A stretch of DNA of 64,000 nucleotides from C-114 sp963719285 (GCA_963719285.1 CAVRBO010000004.1:744001-808000), one strand, 5' to 3'. Positions 44,686 to 53,467 are shown, counted from the stretch's first letter. Notes: generated by a model not told the origin, from the sequence alone. Made by a program: numbers and translations.

Positions 44686-44703
44686 ATGACGGCCTGGCCG
44701 TCT
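44686..44703. repeat. Related palindrome
   Basis: ATGACGGCCTGGCCGTCT preceded by CCGAT. It has a longer dyad (GACGGCC/GGCCGTC) than the 19-bp motif but the same ATGACG...CGTC arms. Confidence 0.5.
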
Positions 44704-44845
44704 GGGGAGCGCCAAGGCGGGCGCGGTCGCGTCCCGAGGCTCGGCGAGCGAGCACCAGCTTCAGTGGCAGGTGCCCTTGCCCGCGTCGCCGCGTCATGTT
44801 GGTCGGCTGTATGCACGCCGACATCGGTCCGTTAACACTGGTCGA

Positions 44846-44851
44846 TATCCT
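44846..44851 (+). promoter_or_regulatory. -10 box of the response regulator gene
   Basis: TATCCT ends 8 nt before the ATG. GTTAACACTGG lies just upstream, resembling the 11-nt repeat unit before pstS, so autoregulation is possible. Confidence 0.45.
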
Positions 44852-44859
44852 TGAAGGCG

Positions 44860-45552
44860 ATGGCACGGACGATCCTCGTCGTGGACGACGAGACGACCCT
44901 TCGCGAGACCCTCGCCGAGGCACTCGAATCGGAGGGCCACCGCGTCGTCACCGCTGCCGACGGCCGCGAGGCCCTGGCCCGGTTCCGGGCGGAACGACCC
45001 GACCTCGTGCTCCTCGACCTCATGCTCCCCGAGCTCTCCGGCATCGAGGTCTGCCGGATCATCCGAGCCGAGTCGGGCGTCCCGATCATCATGCTCACGG
45101 CCAAGGACGCCGAGCTCGACAAGGTCGTCGGGCTGGAGCTTGGCGCCGACGACTACGTCACCAAGCCCTTCAGCCTGCGGGAGCTGACCGCCCGGATCCG
45201 GGCGATCTTCCGGCGGAGCGAGCAGCACGCGGTCGACGCATTGCCGGCCCTCATCGATCTCGGCCGGGTGCAGATCGACCTGGCCGGCCACCGCCTCCTG
45301 CGCGACGGGCGACCAGTCCCGGTCAAGCCCAAGGCGTTCGAGCTCCTGGCGTTCCTCGTGCGCCACCCGGGCCGCATCTTCACCCGCGACCAGCTGCTCG
45401 AGCAGGTCTGGGGCTACGACTACGCGGGCGAGACCCGCACGGTCGACGTCCACGTCCACTGGCTGCGCAGCCAGATCGAGGACGACCCGGGCGCGCCGGT
45501 CCTCCTCCACACCGTCCGCGGCGTGGGCTACGGGTTCCGCCGCCCCGCCTGA
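44860..45552 (+). CDS. OmpR/PhoB-family response regulator
   Basis: 230 residues. Receiver domain with acidic pair Asp9-Asp10, phosphorylation site Asp53 (VLLDLMLPE), Thr80 and Lys102 (YVTKPFSLREL). Winged-helix DNA-binding domain near 130-230 (HRLLRDGRPVPVKPKAFELL, VWGYDYAGETRTVDVHVHWL). Typical of PhoB/PhoP or RegX3 proteins. No kinase is adjacent; the sensor at 52.2 kb is the nearest candidate partner, and the pst-phoU block at 57-62 kb a candidate regulon. Confidence 0.92.
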   Translation: MARTILVVDDETTLRETLAEALESEGHRVVTAADGREALARFRAERPDLVLLDLMLPELSGIEVCRIIRAESGVPIIMLTAKDAELDKVVGLELGADDYVTKPFSLRELTARIRAIFRRSEQHAVDALPALIDLGRVQIDLAGHRLLRDGRPVPVKPKAFELLAFLVRHPGRIFTRDQLLEQVWGYDYAGETRTVDVHVHWLRSQIEDDPGAPVLLHTVRGVGYGFRRPA

Positions 45553-45628
45553 CCGGTCGGCCGTGGGTGCCACGAGCCCCTGGCAGTCCCACGCGAGCGG
45601 GTCAGCGCCGGAGAACGCCCTCGGCCGG

Positions 45629-45634
45629 TATCCT
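45629..45634 (+). promoter_or_regulatory. -10 box of proS (leaderless)
   Basis: TATCCT ends 7 nt before the ATG; no SD. Confidence 0.5.
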
Positions 45635-45641
45635 TCGCGGG

Positions 45642-47345
45642 ATGCGCCTCTCGAAGCTCTTCTTCACCACCCTCCGCGACGACCCGGCCGATGCCGAGAT
45701 GCCGTCCCATCGCCTGCTGGTCCGGGCGGGCTACGTCCGCCAGCTCGGGGCGGGGATCTACTCGCTCCTGCCGCTCGGCTTCCGGGTGACCAGGCGGGTC
45801 GAGCAGGTGATCCGCGAGGAGATGGACCGGATCGGCTCCCAGGAGATGGAGATGCCGGTCGTCCACCCGGCCGACGTGTGGCGGGAGAGCGGTCGCTATC
45901 AGAAGATCGGTCCGGAACTGGTCCGGTTCAAGGATCGGGGCGACCGCGACATGGTCCTGGCCATGACCCACGAGGAGGTCGTCGCGATCCTCCTGCGCGA
46001 CATCGTGAGCAGCTATCGCCAGCTCCCGATGATGGTCTACCACTTCCAGACCAAGTTCCGGGACGAGCCCCGCTCGCGTGGCGGGCTGATCCGAGTCCGC
46101 GAGTTCGTCATGAAGGACGCCTACAGCTGCGACCGTGACGAGGCCGGCCTCGACCGGAGCTACCAGCTCCAGTTCGAGGCGTACACCCGGATCTTCGAGC
46201 GGCTCGGGCTGGACACCGTCGTCGTCGGTGCGGACGTCGGGATCATGGGCGGGAGCGGCGCCCACGAGTTCATGTTCCTCAACGAGTTCGGCGAGGACAC
46301 CCTCGTCATCTGCGATGCGTGCGGCTACGCCGCGAACCAGCAGATCGCGGTCGTCGGCAAGCCCGAGGTGACGCCCGAGGCGGCGAAGCCGATGGAGGAG
46401 ATCGCCACGCCCGGCGCGACGACGATCGCGACCCTGGCCCGATTCCTGGACGTAGGGCCGGACCGCACGGCGAAGGCCGCCTTCTTCATGACCGGGGACG
46501 GTCGGTTCATCGTGGCCATCGTGCGTGGCGACTACGACGTGAACGAGACGAAACTGGTCAACGCCGTCAAGGCGATCGGTGGCCTCCGCCCGGCGACCGT
46601 GGACGAGATCAAGGCGCGCGGCATGGAGCCCGGCTACGGCTCGCCGATCGGAGCTCGTGACGCGACCGTGGTGGTCGACGAGCTGGCCGCCCGCTCGCCG
46701 AACCTCGTCGCCGGCGCGAACCGCGAGGGCTTCCACGTGCTCAACGTCAACGTGCCGCGCGACTACACGCCGGACCTCGTGGCCGAGATCGCGAACGCCC
46801 GGGAGGGCGACCCGTGCCCCCAGTGCGGTACGCCCGTGAAGCTGAGCAAGGGCATCGAGGTCGGCAACATCTTCAAGCTCGGCACGGACTTCACGGTCCC
46901 CATGGGCGCGACCTACCTCGGCGAGGACGGCCAGGCCCACCCGATCGTCATGGGCTCCTACGGGATCGGCCTTGGTCGCAATGTCGCCTGCATCGTCGAG
47001 GCCCACCACGACGAGAAGGGGATCGTCTGGCCCGCCGAGGTGGCGCCGTACCCTGCCCACCTCGTCACCGTCGGGGCGAACAAGGACCCCCAGGTCGTCG
47101 CGGTCGCGGAGCGACTCTACGAGGCCGCGATGGCCGCCGGTCCGAGCCGGGAGATCCTGTACGACGACCGCGACGAGTCGCCCGGGGTCAAGTTCACCGA
47201 CGCCGAGCTGCTCGGCATGCCGCGCATCCTGACGGTCAGCCCGCGCTCGCTGGCCGCCGGCGGCGTCGAGGAGACGGATCGGGCGACCGGCGAACGGCGC
47301 ATCCGGCCGATCGACGACGTCGAGGCCTCACTCGTCGGCGCCTGA
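45642..47345 (+). CDS. proS: Prolyl-tRNA synthetase (bacterial type)
   Basis: Class II synthetase charging tRNA-Pro. 567 residues, the usual bacterial length with the editing insertion (about 225-385). Motif 1 region QLGAGIYSLLPLGFRV, motif 2 in FQTKFRDEPRSRGGLIRVRE with FVMKDAYSC, and motif 3 in MGSYGIGLGRNVACIVE. A CxxC pair is seen in CPQCG, and the C-terminal anticodon domain begins at YPAHLVTVGANKD. The start is fixed by MRLSKLFFTTLRDDP and the -10 box. No gene decay. Confidence 0.97.
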   Translation: MRLSKLFFTTLRDDPADAEMPSHRLLVRAGYVRQLGAGIYSLLPLGFRVTRRVEQVIREEMDRIGSQEMEMPVVHPADVWRESGRYQKIGPELVRFKDRGDRDMVLAMTHEEVVAILLRDIVSSYRQLPMMVYHFQTKFRDEPRSRGGLIRVREFVMKDAYSCDRDEAGLDRSYQLQFEAYTRIFERLGLDTVVVGADVGIMGGSGAHEFMFLNEFGEDTLVICDACGYAANQQIAVVGKPEVTPEAAKPMEEIATPGATTIATLARFLDVGPDRTAKAAFFMTGDGRFIVAIVRGDYDVNETKLVNAVKAIGGLRPATVDEIKARGMEPGYGSPIGARDATVVVDELAARSPNLVAGANREGFHVLNVNVPRDYTPDLVAEIANAREGDPCPQCGTPVKLSKGIEVGNIFKLGTDFTVPMGATYLGEDGQAHPIVMGSYGIGLGRNVACIVEAHHDEKGIVWPAEVAPYPAHLVTVGANKDPQVVAVAERLYEAAMAAGPSREILYDDRDESPGVKFTDAELLGMPRILTVSPRSLAAGGVEETDRATGERRIRPIDDVEASLVGA

Positions 47346-47432
47346 TCCAATCACGATCCCAGGCCGCCGGCGCTCCGGTGAGCGCCCCGGCCGACGGCGA
47401 CCGCTGCCAGCGCGCCCCGCGTCGCCCGACCG

Positions 47433-47438
47433 TACGAT
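47433..47438 (+). promoter_or_regulatory. -10 box of the second J-domain gene (leaderless)
   Basis: TACGAT, then 6 nt to the ATG at 47445. Confidence 0.45.
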
Positions 47439-47444
47439 GGCCCG

Positions 47445-48524
47445 ATGCGTGGGCCCGAACTCCCGACCGACGACCTGTACGGCCGGCTCGAGTTGCCGCC
47501 GGACGCCGCTCCCGAGGCGATCGAGATCGCGTGGCGCGCCCTCCTCAAGCTCCACCATCCGGACGTCGCCGGCGAGGCGTCGCTCGAGACGGCCAAGCGC
47601 ATCAACATCGCCCACGACTGGCTCTCGGACCCCGAGCTACGAGCACGCTACGACCGGTCCCGCGGTGAGCGACGGCGGCCATCGCGGCCCCCGGCGCCCG
47701 AGTGGCGTCCCGCGAGTCCGTACCCGCGCCGAGCCTCGCCGCGCGGACAGGCCCAGGCAGCCGATGACCATGACCACGAGGGTCGGCCGGCCGACCTCGG
47801 CCTCGATTCGTCGACGGTCGTGGCGTTCCTCGACCGCGTCGCGGCTCTCGGCCCCGACGAGATCGACCGTCTCGGACTGGCCGAACCGCCACCGCTGGCG
47901 TTCGTGGCGAGCATCCGCCGATTCCTGAACCCGGATCGCCTCGCCACCCTTGATGGCGTGGAGGCGCGCGTCGCGGAGCGTCTCCCGGCTGCGGCCCGCG
48001 CCCTGCCGGCCGCCCACGACGCGGTCACGAGCTTCGGCCACTATCTCGTGCTCGAAGGGTTCCTCGGCGACCTCCTAAGCGAGCCGTTCCTCGAGCGGGT
48101 GGAGGAGCGGATGACGCGCGGCTGGCTCGCGGCGGTGGGGCGGACGCGGTACGGGCCGCGAACGGCGGATGTCCGCGTGCTGCTCGCCCGGACCAGGCGG
48201 TTGACGCCGCTCGAGGGAGCCGCGCTGGTCACGGCCGCCGGGGCACTCGGACTGACGGACCATCTCTGGCCGCACGGCACGGATCCCGACGAGGACGACG
48301 TGCTGCGCGTCTCGGCGACGCTCGCGGCGCGGGACGCGACGGAGGCCGCCCAGGCCGCCGGAGCCTCCGCCCGGACGCAGGGCGCCGTGGCCTCGTTCGC
48401 GCGCGTGCTCGCCCTGGCGCCCGCGTTCGGGCCCGCGGAGGCGGCACGCCTGCTGCGTCCGTGGCGCGAACTCGACGGCGGTCCAGACAGGGCCGCCCGT
48501 CCGCGCCGCGTCGAGGATCGCTGA
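47445..48524 (+). CDS. J-domain protein, soluble type, unknown C-terminal region
   Basis: 359 residues. J domain at about 9-65 (DLYGRLELPPDAAPEAIEIA, HPD at 38-40 in KLHHPDVAG, NIAHDWLSDPELRARYD). A charged Pro/Arg linker to about 110 is followed by a ~240-residue helical Ala/Leu/Arg-rich region (VVAFLDRVAALGPDEIDRLG, SFGHYLVLEGFLGDLLSEPF) with no TM helix. The C-terminal region is not recognised. It differs from the J protein at 40.7 kb, so the two probably direct DnaK to different clients. Confidence 0.78.
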   Translation: MRGPELPTDDLYGRLELPPDAAPEAIEIAWRALLKLHHPDVAGEASLETAKRINIAHDWLSDPELRARYDRSRGERRRPSRPPAPEWRPASPYPRRASPRGQAQAADDHDHEGRPADLGLDSSTVVAFLDRVAALGPDEIDRLGLAEPPPLAFVASIRRFLNPDRLATLDGVEARVAERLPAAARALPAAHDAVTSFGHYLVLEGFLGDLLSEPFLERVEERMTRGWLAAVGRTRYGPRTADVRVLLARTRRLTPLEGAALVTAAGALGLTDHLWPHGTDPDEDDVLRVSATLAARDATEAAQAAGASARTQGAVASFARVLALAPAFGPAEAARLLRPWRELDGGPDRAARPRRVEDR

Positions 48525-48591
48525 CGCAGCATCGCAGCCGGTTCGAGCGTCGAGCAACCGGCGCATCGATCATGCAGCGCGAGGGGGAACG

Positions 48592-49896
48592 ATGACCCGA
48601 GCCGATCGCCACCGAAGAAACCCTCTTCTTGTCCTGGTCTGCACCGTCTCGCTCACTCTCATGGCATGCGGCGCGACGCCGATTCCGTCCGCGAGCGTCA
48701 CTCCGCCCGCCAGCCGGTCGACGGCACCCAGTCAAGTGCCGTCTCAGAGTCCGGCATCGGCGGAAAGCTCCCTCGGGGCCACGCCTCCCACCCTCGGTGG
48801 GTATCGCTGGATCACGGTCGATCCCGGCCAGTTCGGCGGGGTGAGCCTGGCGGCGGTGACATCGACTGGAGGCCGATTGTTCGCGATCGGCGATCTCTTG
48901 ACGGCCGAGGCGCCCGACGGCACGCCGCGCCACCCGACGGCGTGGACCTCGTCCGATGCACGCACGTGGGTCCGGCTGCCCGACAGCCCGGCATTCGTGT
49001 CACGGCGCAACGACTGGGAGGAGATCGTCGCCGACGTGGTCCCCGACGGCCGGGGGTTCGTGGCCGTCGGGATGGAACAGCAGACCGACGCGAGCAGCGC
49101 GGACGCCGCGGCCTGGTTCTCGCCCGATGGGAGGACATGGACGCGGGCGACGGTCACCGACGGGGCCGGACGGACGATGGACCAGGTCGTGGCGACCGAT
49201 CACGGGTTCGTCGCGTTCGGAGAGGCCGAGTACTCCTTCCACGCGGGCTTCGGCGGGGGGACGGCGATCTGGACCTCGCCGGACGGTCGGACCTGGACGC
49301 TCGAACATGACAAGCGGACCCCGCCCCGCGGGACTGCGTTGAGGCGGATCGTGGCGGACGGGCCAGGGTTCCTCGCCTCGGCGAGCTTCGAGTACTCCGA
49401 GGGGTACACCAAGCCCGTCCCGCCCGTGACGGCGGGCATCTGGCGCTCGACCGACGCGATCCATTGGTCTCCGATCCCCGGGAGTCCGCTCGGCGTCCGC
49501 GAGGTGATCCGGACGTCGAGCGGATCCGTCGCCATCGGCTTGAAGGGCGACGGCGACGCGGCCCACCCGGTGTCGTGGCGATCGGCGGACGGTGGCTCCT
49601 GGACCTCGGTCGAGTTCCCGCCGCCGGACGGTCCGTCGGGTGGTACAGCCATTTACCCGCAGCGATTGGTCGGTGGTGCAGCCGGCCTTCTCGCATTAGG
49701 AGAGCGCGCCGACGACTCCTCCGCTGTCGGCTGGTCCTCGCCTGACGGCATGACGTGGACGCCGTTCGACCCGACCTGGATCCTCGACGGCGCGACCGTC
49801 GACCTAGCCTATGCATCGGGTGGATCGGTCCTGTTGATCGGCGATCGACCTGCCCAGGATGCGTATGAGCCCGTCGTGCTTCTGCTGGCTCCCTGA
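48592..49896 (+). CDS. Propeller-repeat lipoprotein
   Basis: 434 residues. Signal peptide with lipobox LTLMAC (Cys26), a Ser/Pro/Ala linker to about 65, then about six repeats with motifs WTSSDARTW, WFSPDGRTW, WTSPDGRTW, WRSTDAIHW, WRSADGGSW and WSSPDGMTW. These are the same blade signature as the protein at 2.5 kb, here forming one propeller-sized domain. Lipid-anchored outside the membrane; ligand unknown. A GAGGGGGAACG SD precedes the ATG. Confidence 0.78.
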   Translation: MTRADRHRRNPLLVLVCTVSLTLMACGATPIPSASVTPPASRSTAPSQVPSQSPASAESSLGATPPTLGGYRWITVDPGQFGGVSLAAVTSTGGRLFAIGDLLTAEAPDGTPRHPTAWTSSDARTWVRLPDSPAFVSRRNDWEEIVADVVPDGRGFVAVGMEQQTDASSADAAAWFSPDGRTWTRATVTDGAGRTMDQVVATDHGFVAFGEAEYSFHAGFGGGTAIWTSPDGRTWTLEHDKRTPPRGTALRRIVADGPGFLASASFEYSEGYTKPVPPVTAGIWRSTDAIHWSPIPGSPLGVREVIRTSSGSVAIGLKGDGDAAHPVSWRSADGGSWTSVEFPPPDGPSGGTAIYPQRLVGGAAGLLALGERADDSSAVGWSSPDGMTWTPFDPTWILDGATVDLAYASGGSVLLIGDRPAQDAYEPVVLLLAP

Positions 49897-50024
49897 ACGC
49901 CTCCGCCGAACGTCCCGGGGCGGGAACCGGGCCGGTCGGGTATGCTTCGGGACCTTCGTGCTCGACGGACGCTCCGGTCTGCGTCCGCGGCCATACGCCG
50001 TCCGATCCCGATCCCACACCTCGC

Positions 50025-50065
50025 CCTGACCGGGCCCCGCCAGAGAGCGGGAGGGCCCCGTCAGG
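50025..50065 (+). promoter_or_regulatory. 5' leader hairpin covering the SD of the DEAD-box helicase gene
   Basis: CCTGAC pairs with GTCAGG, then after a C-C mismatch GGGCCC with GGGCCC, then CGC with GCG (a GGA bulge on the 3' arm), loop CAGAGA. The 3' arm overlaps the AGGAG SD (50063-50067). A TATGCT -10 near 49942 would give a leader of about 130 nt. Confidence 0.6.
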
Positions 50066-50078
50066 AGTTACTACCCTC

Positions 50079-51866
50079 ATGTCCTTCGATAAACTCGGGC
50101 TTGCGCCCGAGCTCATCCGCGTCGTCGCGGACCAGGGCTACACCGAGCCCACTCCCGTCCAGGAGCAGGCGATCCCGCTCGTTCTCGCCGGCCGCGACGT
50201 GCTCGCCGCCGCGCAGACCGGCACCGGCAAGACCGCCGCGTTCGTCCTGCCGATCCTCCAGATGCTCACCGCCGGCCGACCGGCGCCCGAGGGACCGCCC
50301 ATGGCCCCGCCGGTCAACGCCCACCGCGACAAGCGCAACCATGGCCGTCCGGACCCGCGGAACGCGACCCGTTCGCCGATCCGCGTCCTGGTCCTCACCC
50401 CCACCCGTGAGCTCGCGCTCCAGGTCGAGGAAAGCGTGCGCACCTACGGCGCCCGCCATCCGATCCGCTCCACCACCATCTACGGTGGCGTCGGCTACGA
50501 CCCCCAGGTGCGCAACCTGCGCGCCGGTCCCGAGATCGTCGTGGCCACGCCCGGTCGCCTCCTCGACCATGTCGAGCAGCGCACGATCGACCTGAGCCAG
50601 GTCGAGATCCTCGTCCTCGACGAGGCCGACCGGATGCTCGACATGGGCTTCATCCAACCCATCCGCAAGATCATCTCCCTGCTCCCGGCGCGCCGCCAGA
50701 ACCTGCTCTTCTCGGCGACGTTCAACGACGACATCCGTCGGCTCGCCGGCGGCATCCTCGTGGATCCGGTCTCGATCCAGGTGTCCGTGAAGAACACCGC
50801 GCCTGAGCTTGTCGAACAGCTCATCTACCGGGTCGATCGGGAGCGCAAGCGCGAGCTGCTCAGCCATCTCGTCCGTACCGGCAGGATCGACCAGGCCCTC
50901 GTCTTCACCCGCACGAAATACGGCGCGAACCGTCTCGCCGAGCAGCTCGAGCGCGACGGCATCGCTGCGACCGCGATCCACGGCAACAAGAGCCAGGGCC
51001 AGCGCGTTCGCGCCCTCGACGACTTCAAGGCCGGCCGGGCGACCGTCCTCGTCGCGACCGACATCGCGGCCCGCGGGATCGACATCGAGTCGCTGCCCCA
51101 TGTCGTGAACTTCGAGCTGCCGATGGTGCCCGAGGACTACATCCACCGGATCGGCCGGACCGGCCGGGCCGGCATCGACGGCGCGGCGATCTCGCTCGTG
51201 TGCGTCGACGAGAACTCGCTCCTGCGCGACATCGAGGGCCTGCTTCGCCACAAGATCCCGACGGAGGTGGTCGAGGGCTTCGAGCCCGACCGCAACATCC
51301 GGCCCGAGTCGATCCGCCTGCGGTCCGCGCCAGGCGCGCGACCGATGGCCGGCGGCCGTCCGGGTGGCCATCGCCCAACGGGCAGCGGCCGTCCGTCGGG
51401 TGGCGCCCGTCCCCTAGGTGGCGCCCGTCCGAACCAGGGTCGACGCCCCGCGCCCGCTTCGGGCCCGATGGCCTATGACCGGCCGATGGCCCAGGATCGC
51501 CCGATGGCGCCGGCCCGCCCGATCAACCCTGCCCGGCCGTCGTACGGCGACCGCCCGCTCGGTGGCGACCGCTCGATGAACGGCAAGCGACCGGGACCCG
51601 GCCGTCGTGGCGACCAGCGTCCCGCCGGTGTCGGCTTCGGCAACGTGGCCCGCCCTCCGCAGCGCGATGGGTCCGGCCCGAACCGCGGGTTCCGACCCGC
51701 CAACAGCAAGGGCCATGGTCCGCGCCCGGCCGATCGGGGCGCCCACGGTCCGCGCCCGGACGGCGGCAACGGCCACGTCCAGCGGCCCGCCCGTCCGTTC
51801 TCCATGCCCGGCGAGCGGATCGCCGGCAACCCCGACCGACGCCCGGACCAGCCGTCCCGGGACTGA
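50079..51866 (+). CDS. DEAD-box RNA helicase (RhlE/CsdA-like) with long basic repeat tail
   Basis: 595 residues. Q motif (FDKLGLAPELIRVVADQGYT), Walker A AAQTGTGKT, PTRELALQVEE, DEAD at 181-184 (VLDEADRMLDMGF), SAT (LLFSATFNDD) and HRIGRTGRAG. An insert of ~30 residues (PAPEGPPMAPPVNAHRDKRN) lies between motifs I and Ia. From about 405 the tail is Arg/Pro/Gly/Met-rich with repeats like RPMAxxRP and GARPxGG, suited to RNA binding or condensates. It unwinds RNA duplexes, probably in ribosome assembly, mRNA decay or cold response. The hairpin leader suggests translational control. Confidence 0.93.
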   Translation: MSFDKLGLAPELIRVVADQGYTEPTPVQEQAIPLVLAGRDVLAAAQTGTGKTAAFVLPILQMLTAGRPAPEGPPMAPPVNAHRDKRNHGRPDPRNATRSPIRVLVLTPTRELALQVEESVRTYGARHPIRSTTIYGGVGYDPQVRNLRAGPEIVVATPGRLLDHVEQRTIDLSQVEILVLDEADRMLDMGFIQPIRKIISLLPARRQNLLFSATFNDDIRRLAGGILVDPVSIQVSVKNTAPELVEQLIYRVDRERKRELLSHLVRTGRIDQALVFTRTKYGANRLAEQLERDGIAATAIHGNKSQGQRVRALDDFKAGRATVLVATDIAARGIDIESLPHVVNFELPMVPEDYIHRIGRTGRAGIDGAAISLVCVDENSLLRDIEGLLRHKIPTEVVEGFEPDRNIRPESIRLRSAPGARPMAGGRPGGHRPTGSGRPSGGARPLGGARPNQGRRPAPASGPMAYDRPMAQDRPMAPARPINPARPSYGDRPLGGDRSMNGKRPGPGRRGDQRPAGVGFGNVARPPQRDGSGPNRGFRPANSKGHGPRPADRGAHGPRPDGGNGHVQRPARPFSMPGERIAGNPDRRPDQPSRD

Positions 51867-51903
51867 CGATCCGCGCCCTGCCACCGGGTCGGGCGGGTCC
51901 GCT

Positions 51904-52039
51904 GCACGCTCAGCGTGCCAAGCGGCGAACGAGCGGTCCGGAAACGGTCTCGCCCTCGCGAAGGCACGCTCAGCGTGCGAAACGGCGGAGGAATGCCTCC
52001 CGAGGCGCTGCCGACCTCCCGTTGGCACGCCCAGCGTGC
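51904..52039. repeat. Three identical-core hairpins at ~60-bp spacing
   Basis: GCACGCTCAGCGTGC at 51904-51918 and 51964-51978, and GCACGCCCAGCGTGC at 52025-52039. Each is a GCACGC/GCGTGC dyad with a 3-nt centre. They lie in the 291-nt gap between the helicase and sensor kinase genes; the rest of the gap shows no gene. Confidence 0.8.
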
Positions 52040-52145
52040 CGTGGCGCGGCGCGCGCGATCGAACCGCCGGCGTCCGACGGATGACGACCCCGGCCGGCCT
52101 TGGCCCGACCATGGACCACCGCGCCATGCCACGTGCCCGTTGTGC

Positions 52146-52151
52146 GATGCT
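52146..52151 (+). promoter_or_regulatory. -10-like box of the sensor kinase gene
   Basis: GATGCT then 6 nt to the GTG start, the same geometry as the leaderless promoters elsewhere in the window. Confidence 0.35.
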
Positions 52152-52157
52152 CAGACC

Positions 52158-53453
52158 GTGGACCCGCTCGACATCGGACTCGTCGCCGTCGCCGTCGTGG
52201 CGGTCGGCGTTGCCGTCCGCGGGGCCCTCGAGTTGCGTCGGCTCCGAAAGCTCACCCTCGCCGATGACGATGCCGACATCGAGCGTCGCGTCCGCGGACT
52301 CCAGGAGCGGGTCGCGGCTCTTGAGTCGCGCGCGGAGCAGGACGCCCGCGACCTCGATCTGCTCGTCGAACTCGTAGGGGTCGGCGTGGTCCACCTGACC
52401 GATGACCTCGAGGTCGACGCCGCGAACGGCGCCGCCCACGTGTTCCTCCGCCGGGCGCCCGGCACGATGCGCGACCGACCGGCTCTCGAGGCGTTCGTCG
52501 ACGCGCGGATCGAAGCCATCGCCCGCTCGGCCATGGACGTCGGGGCCGCATCCGGGGAGGTGATCGTGGCCGACGCCGATGGGCCCAAGCTGCTCGTCCG
52601 CGCCCGCCGCGCCCCCTTCGGTGGCGGCTGGCTCGTCCTGGAGGACGTCTCCGAGCTGAGGCGCCTCCAGCAGATCCGGGCCGAGTTCATCGACAACCTG
52701 TCGCACGAGTTGCGCACGCCGCTCACGACCGTCAGCCTGCTCGCCGAGACACTCCAACGCGACGCCGATGCTGCCGGCGACGCGGTGCCCGCCCGGATGC
52801 GCGACCGGATCGGCAAGATCGAGGTCGAGACGGGCCACCTCGTCCAGATGGTCAACGAGCTGCTCGACCTGACCCGGATCGAGAGCGGCGGCGCACTGCT
52901 GCTCCTCGACGATGTCGACCTGGGGCGGGTCGCCGCCGCGTCGGTCGAACGGCTGCGCCTGTTCGCCGAGCGTCAGGGCGTTCGCCTCGCGCTCGACCTG
53001 CCACCGACCGTGCCGGCCGTCCGGGGTGAGGAGGAGCGCCTGGGGCAGGTCCTCGTGAACCTGGTCCACAACGCCGTGAAGTTCAGCCCGAACGGCGGCA
53101 CCGTCACCGTCGGGGTCATGGTCGAGGGCGACGAGGTCCTGACCGCCGTCGAGGATCATGGCATCGGCATCCCGCGGGCATCGCTGCCGCGGATCTTCGA
53201 GCGGTTCTACAAGGTCGACCGGGCGCGGGTGCGGAGCGGCGGCGGCACGGGCCTGGGCCTGTCCATCGCTCGCCACGTCGTGGAGCAGCACGGTGGGCGG
53301 ATCTGGGTGGAGTCGCGAGAGGGCCGCGGCTCGACGTTCACGTTCGCGCTGCCGGTCGCGACGACCGCCGATGGCCCGGCTGCGACCCTGCCGCTCGACT
53401 GGGTCGTCCCGGCCGTCGCCGGACCGGGCCATCGCGCCGGCCCGACCGAGTAA
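52158..53453 (+). CDS. Sensor histidine kinase (PhoR-like)
   Basis: 431 residues. One N-terminal TM helix (IGLVAVAVVAVGVAV), a coiled coil (RVRGLQERVAALESRAEQ), and a PAS-like sensor at about 75-170. Then HisKA with His183 (FIDNLSHELRTPLTTVSLL) and the ATPase boxes N (LVNLVHNAVKFSPNGG), G1 (VEDHGIGIP), F (RIFERFYKVD) and G2 (GGTGLGLSIARHV). A single TM with no periplasmic domain and a PAS is the PhoR/SenX3 layout, which reads phosphate status through Pst/PhoU. Its response regulator is probably the orphan at 44.9 kb. GTG start. Confidence 0.9.
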   Translation: MDPLDIGLVAVAVVAVGVAVRGALELRRLRKLTLADDDADIERRVRGLQERVAALESRAEQDARDLDLLVELVGVGVVHLTDDLEVDAANGAAHVFLRRAPGTMRDRPALEAFVDARIEAIARSAMDVGAASGEVIVADADGPKLLVRARRAPFGGGWLVLEDVSELRRLQQIRAEFIDNLSHELRTPLTTVSLLAETLQRDADAAGDAVPARMRDRIGKIEVETGHLVQMVNELLDLTRIESGGALLLLDDVDLGRVAAASVERLRLFAERQGVRLALDLPPTVPAVRGEEERLGQVLVNLVHNAVKFSPNGGTVTVGVMVEGDEVLTAVEDHGIGIPRASLPRIFERFYKVDRARVRSGGGTGLGLSIARHVVEQHGGRIWVESREGRGSTFTFALPVATTADGPAATLPLDWVVPAVAGPGHRAGPTE

Positions 53454-53467
53454 CGCACGGAGGGCAC

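Larger units (their letters stand above)
44488..44859. other. Intergenic region with two palindromic repeat motifs
   Basis: 372 nt with no convincing gene. It holds the solo 19-bp palindrome at 44519-44537, an imperfect relative at 44686-44703, hairpin-rich G/C text between them, and a GTTAAC-containing stretch before the -10 (TATCCT, 44846-44851) of the response regulator gene. Confidence 0.6.

Noticed and set aside
51904..52039. CRISPR-like array (three 15-bp repeats at ~60 bp)
   Set aside because: Repeats are too short, palindromic and few; spacers are not of constant CRISPR type and no cas gene is present.
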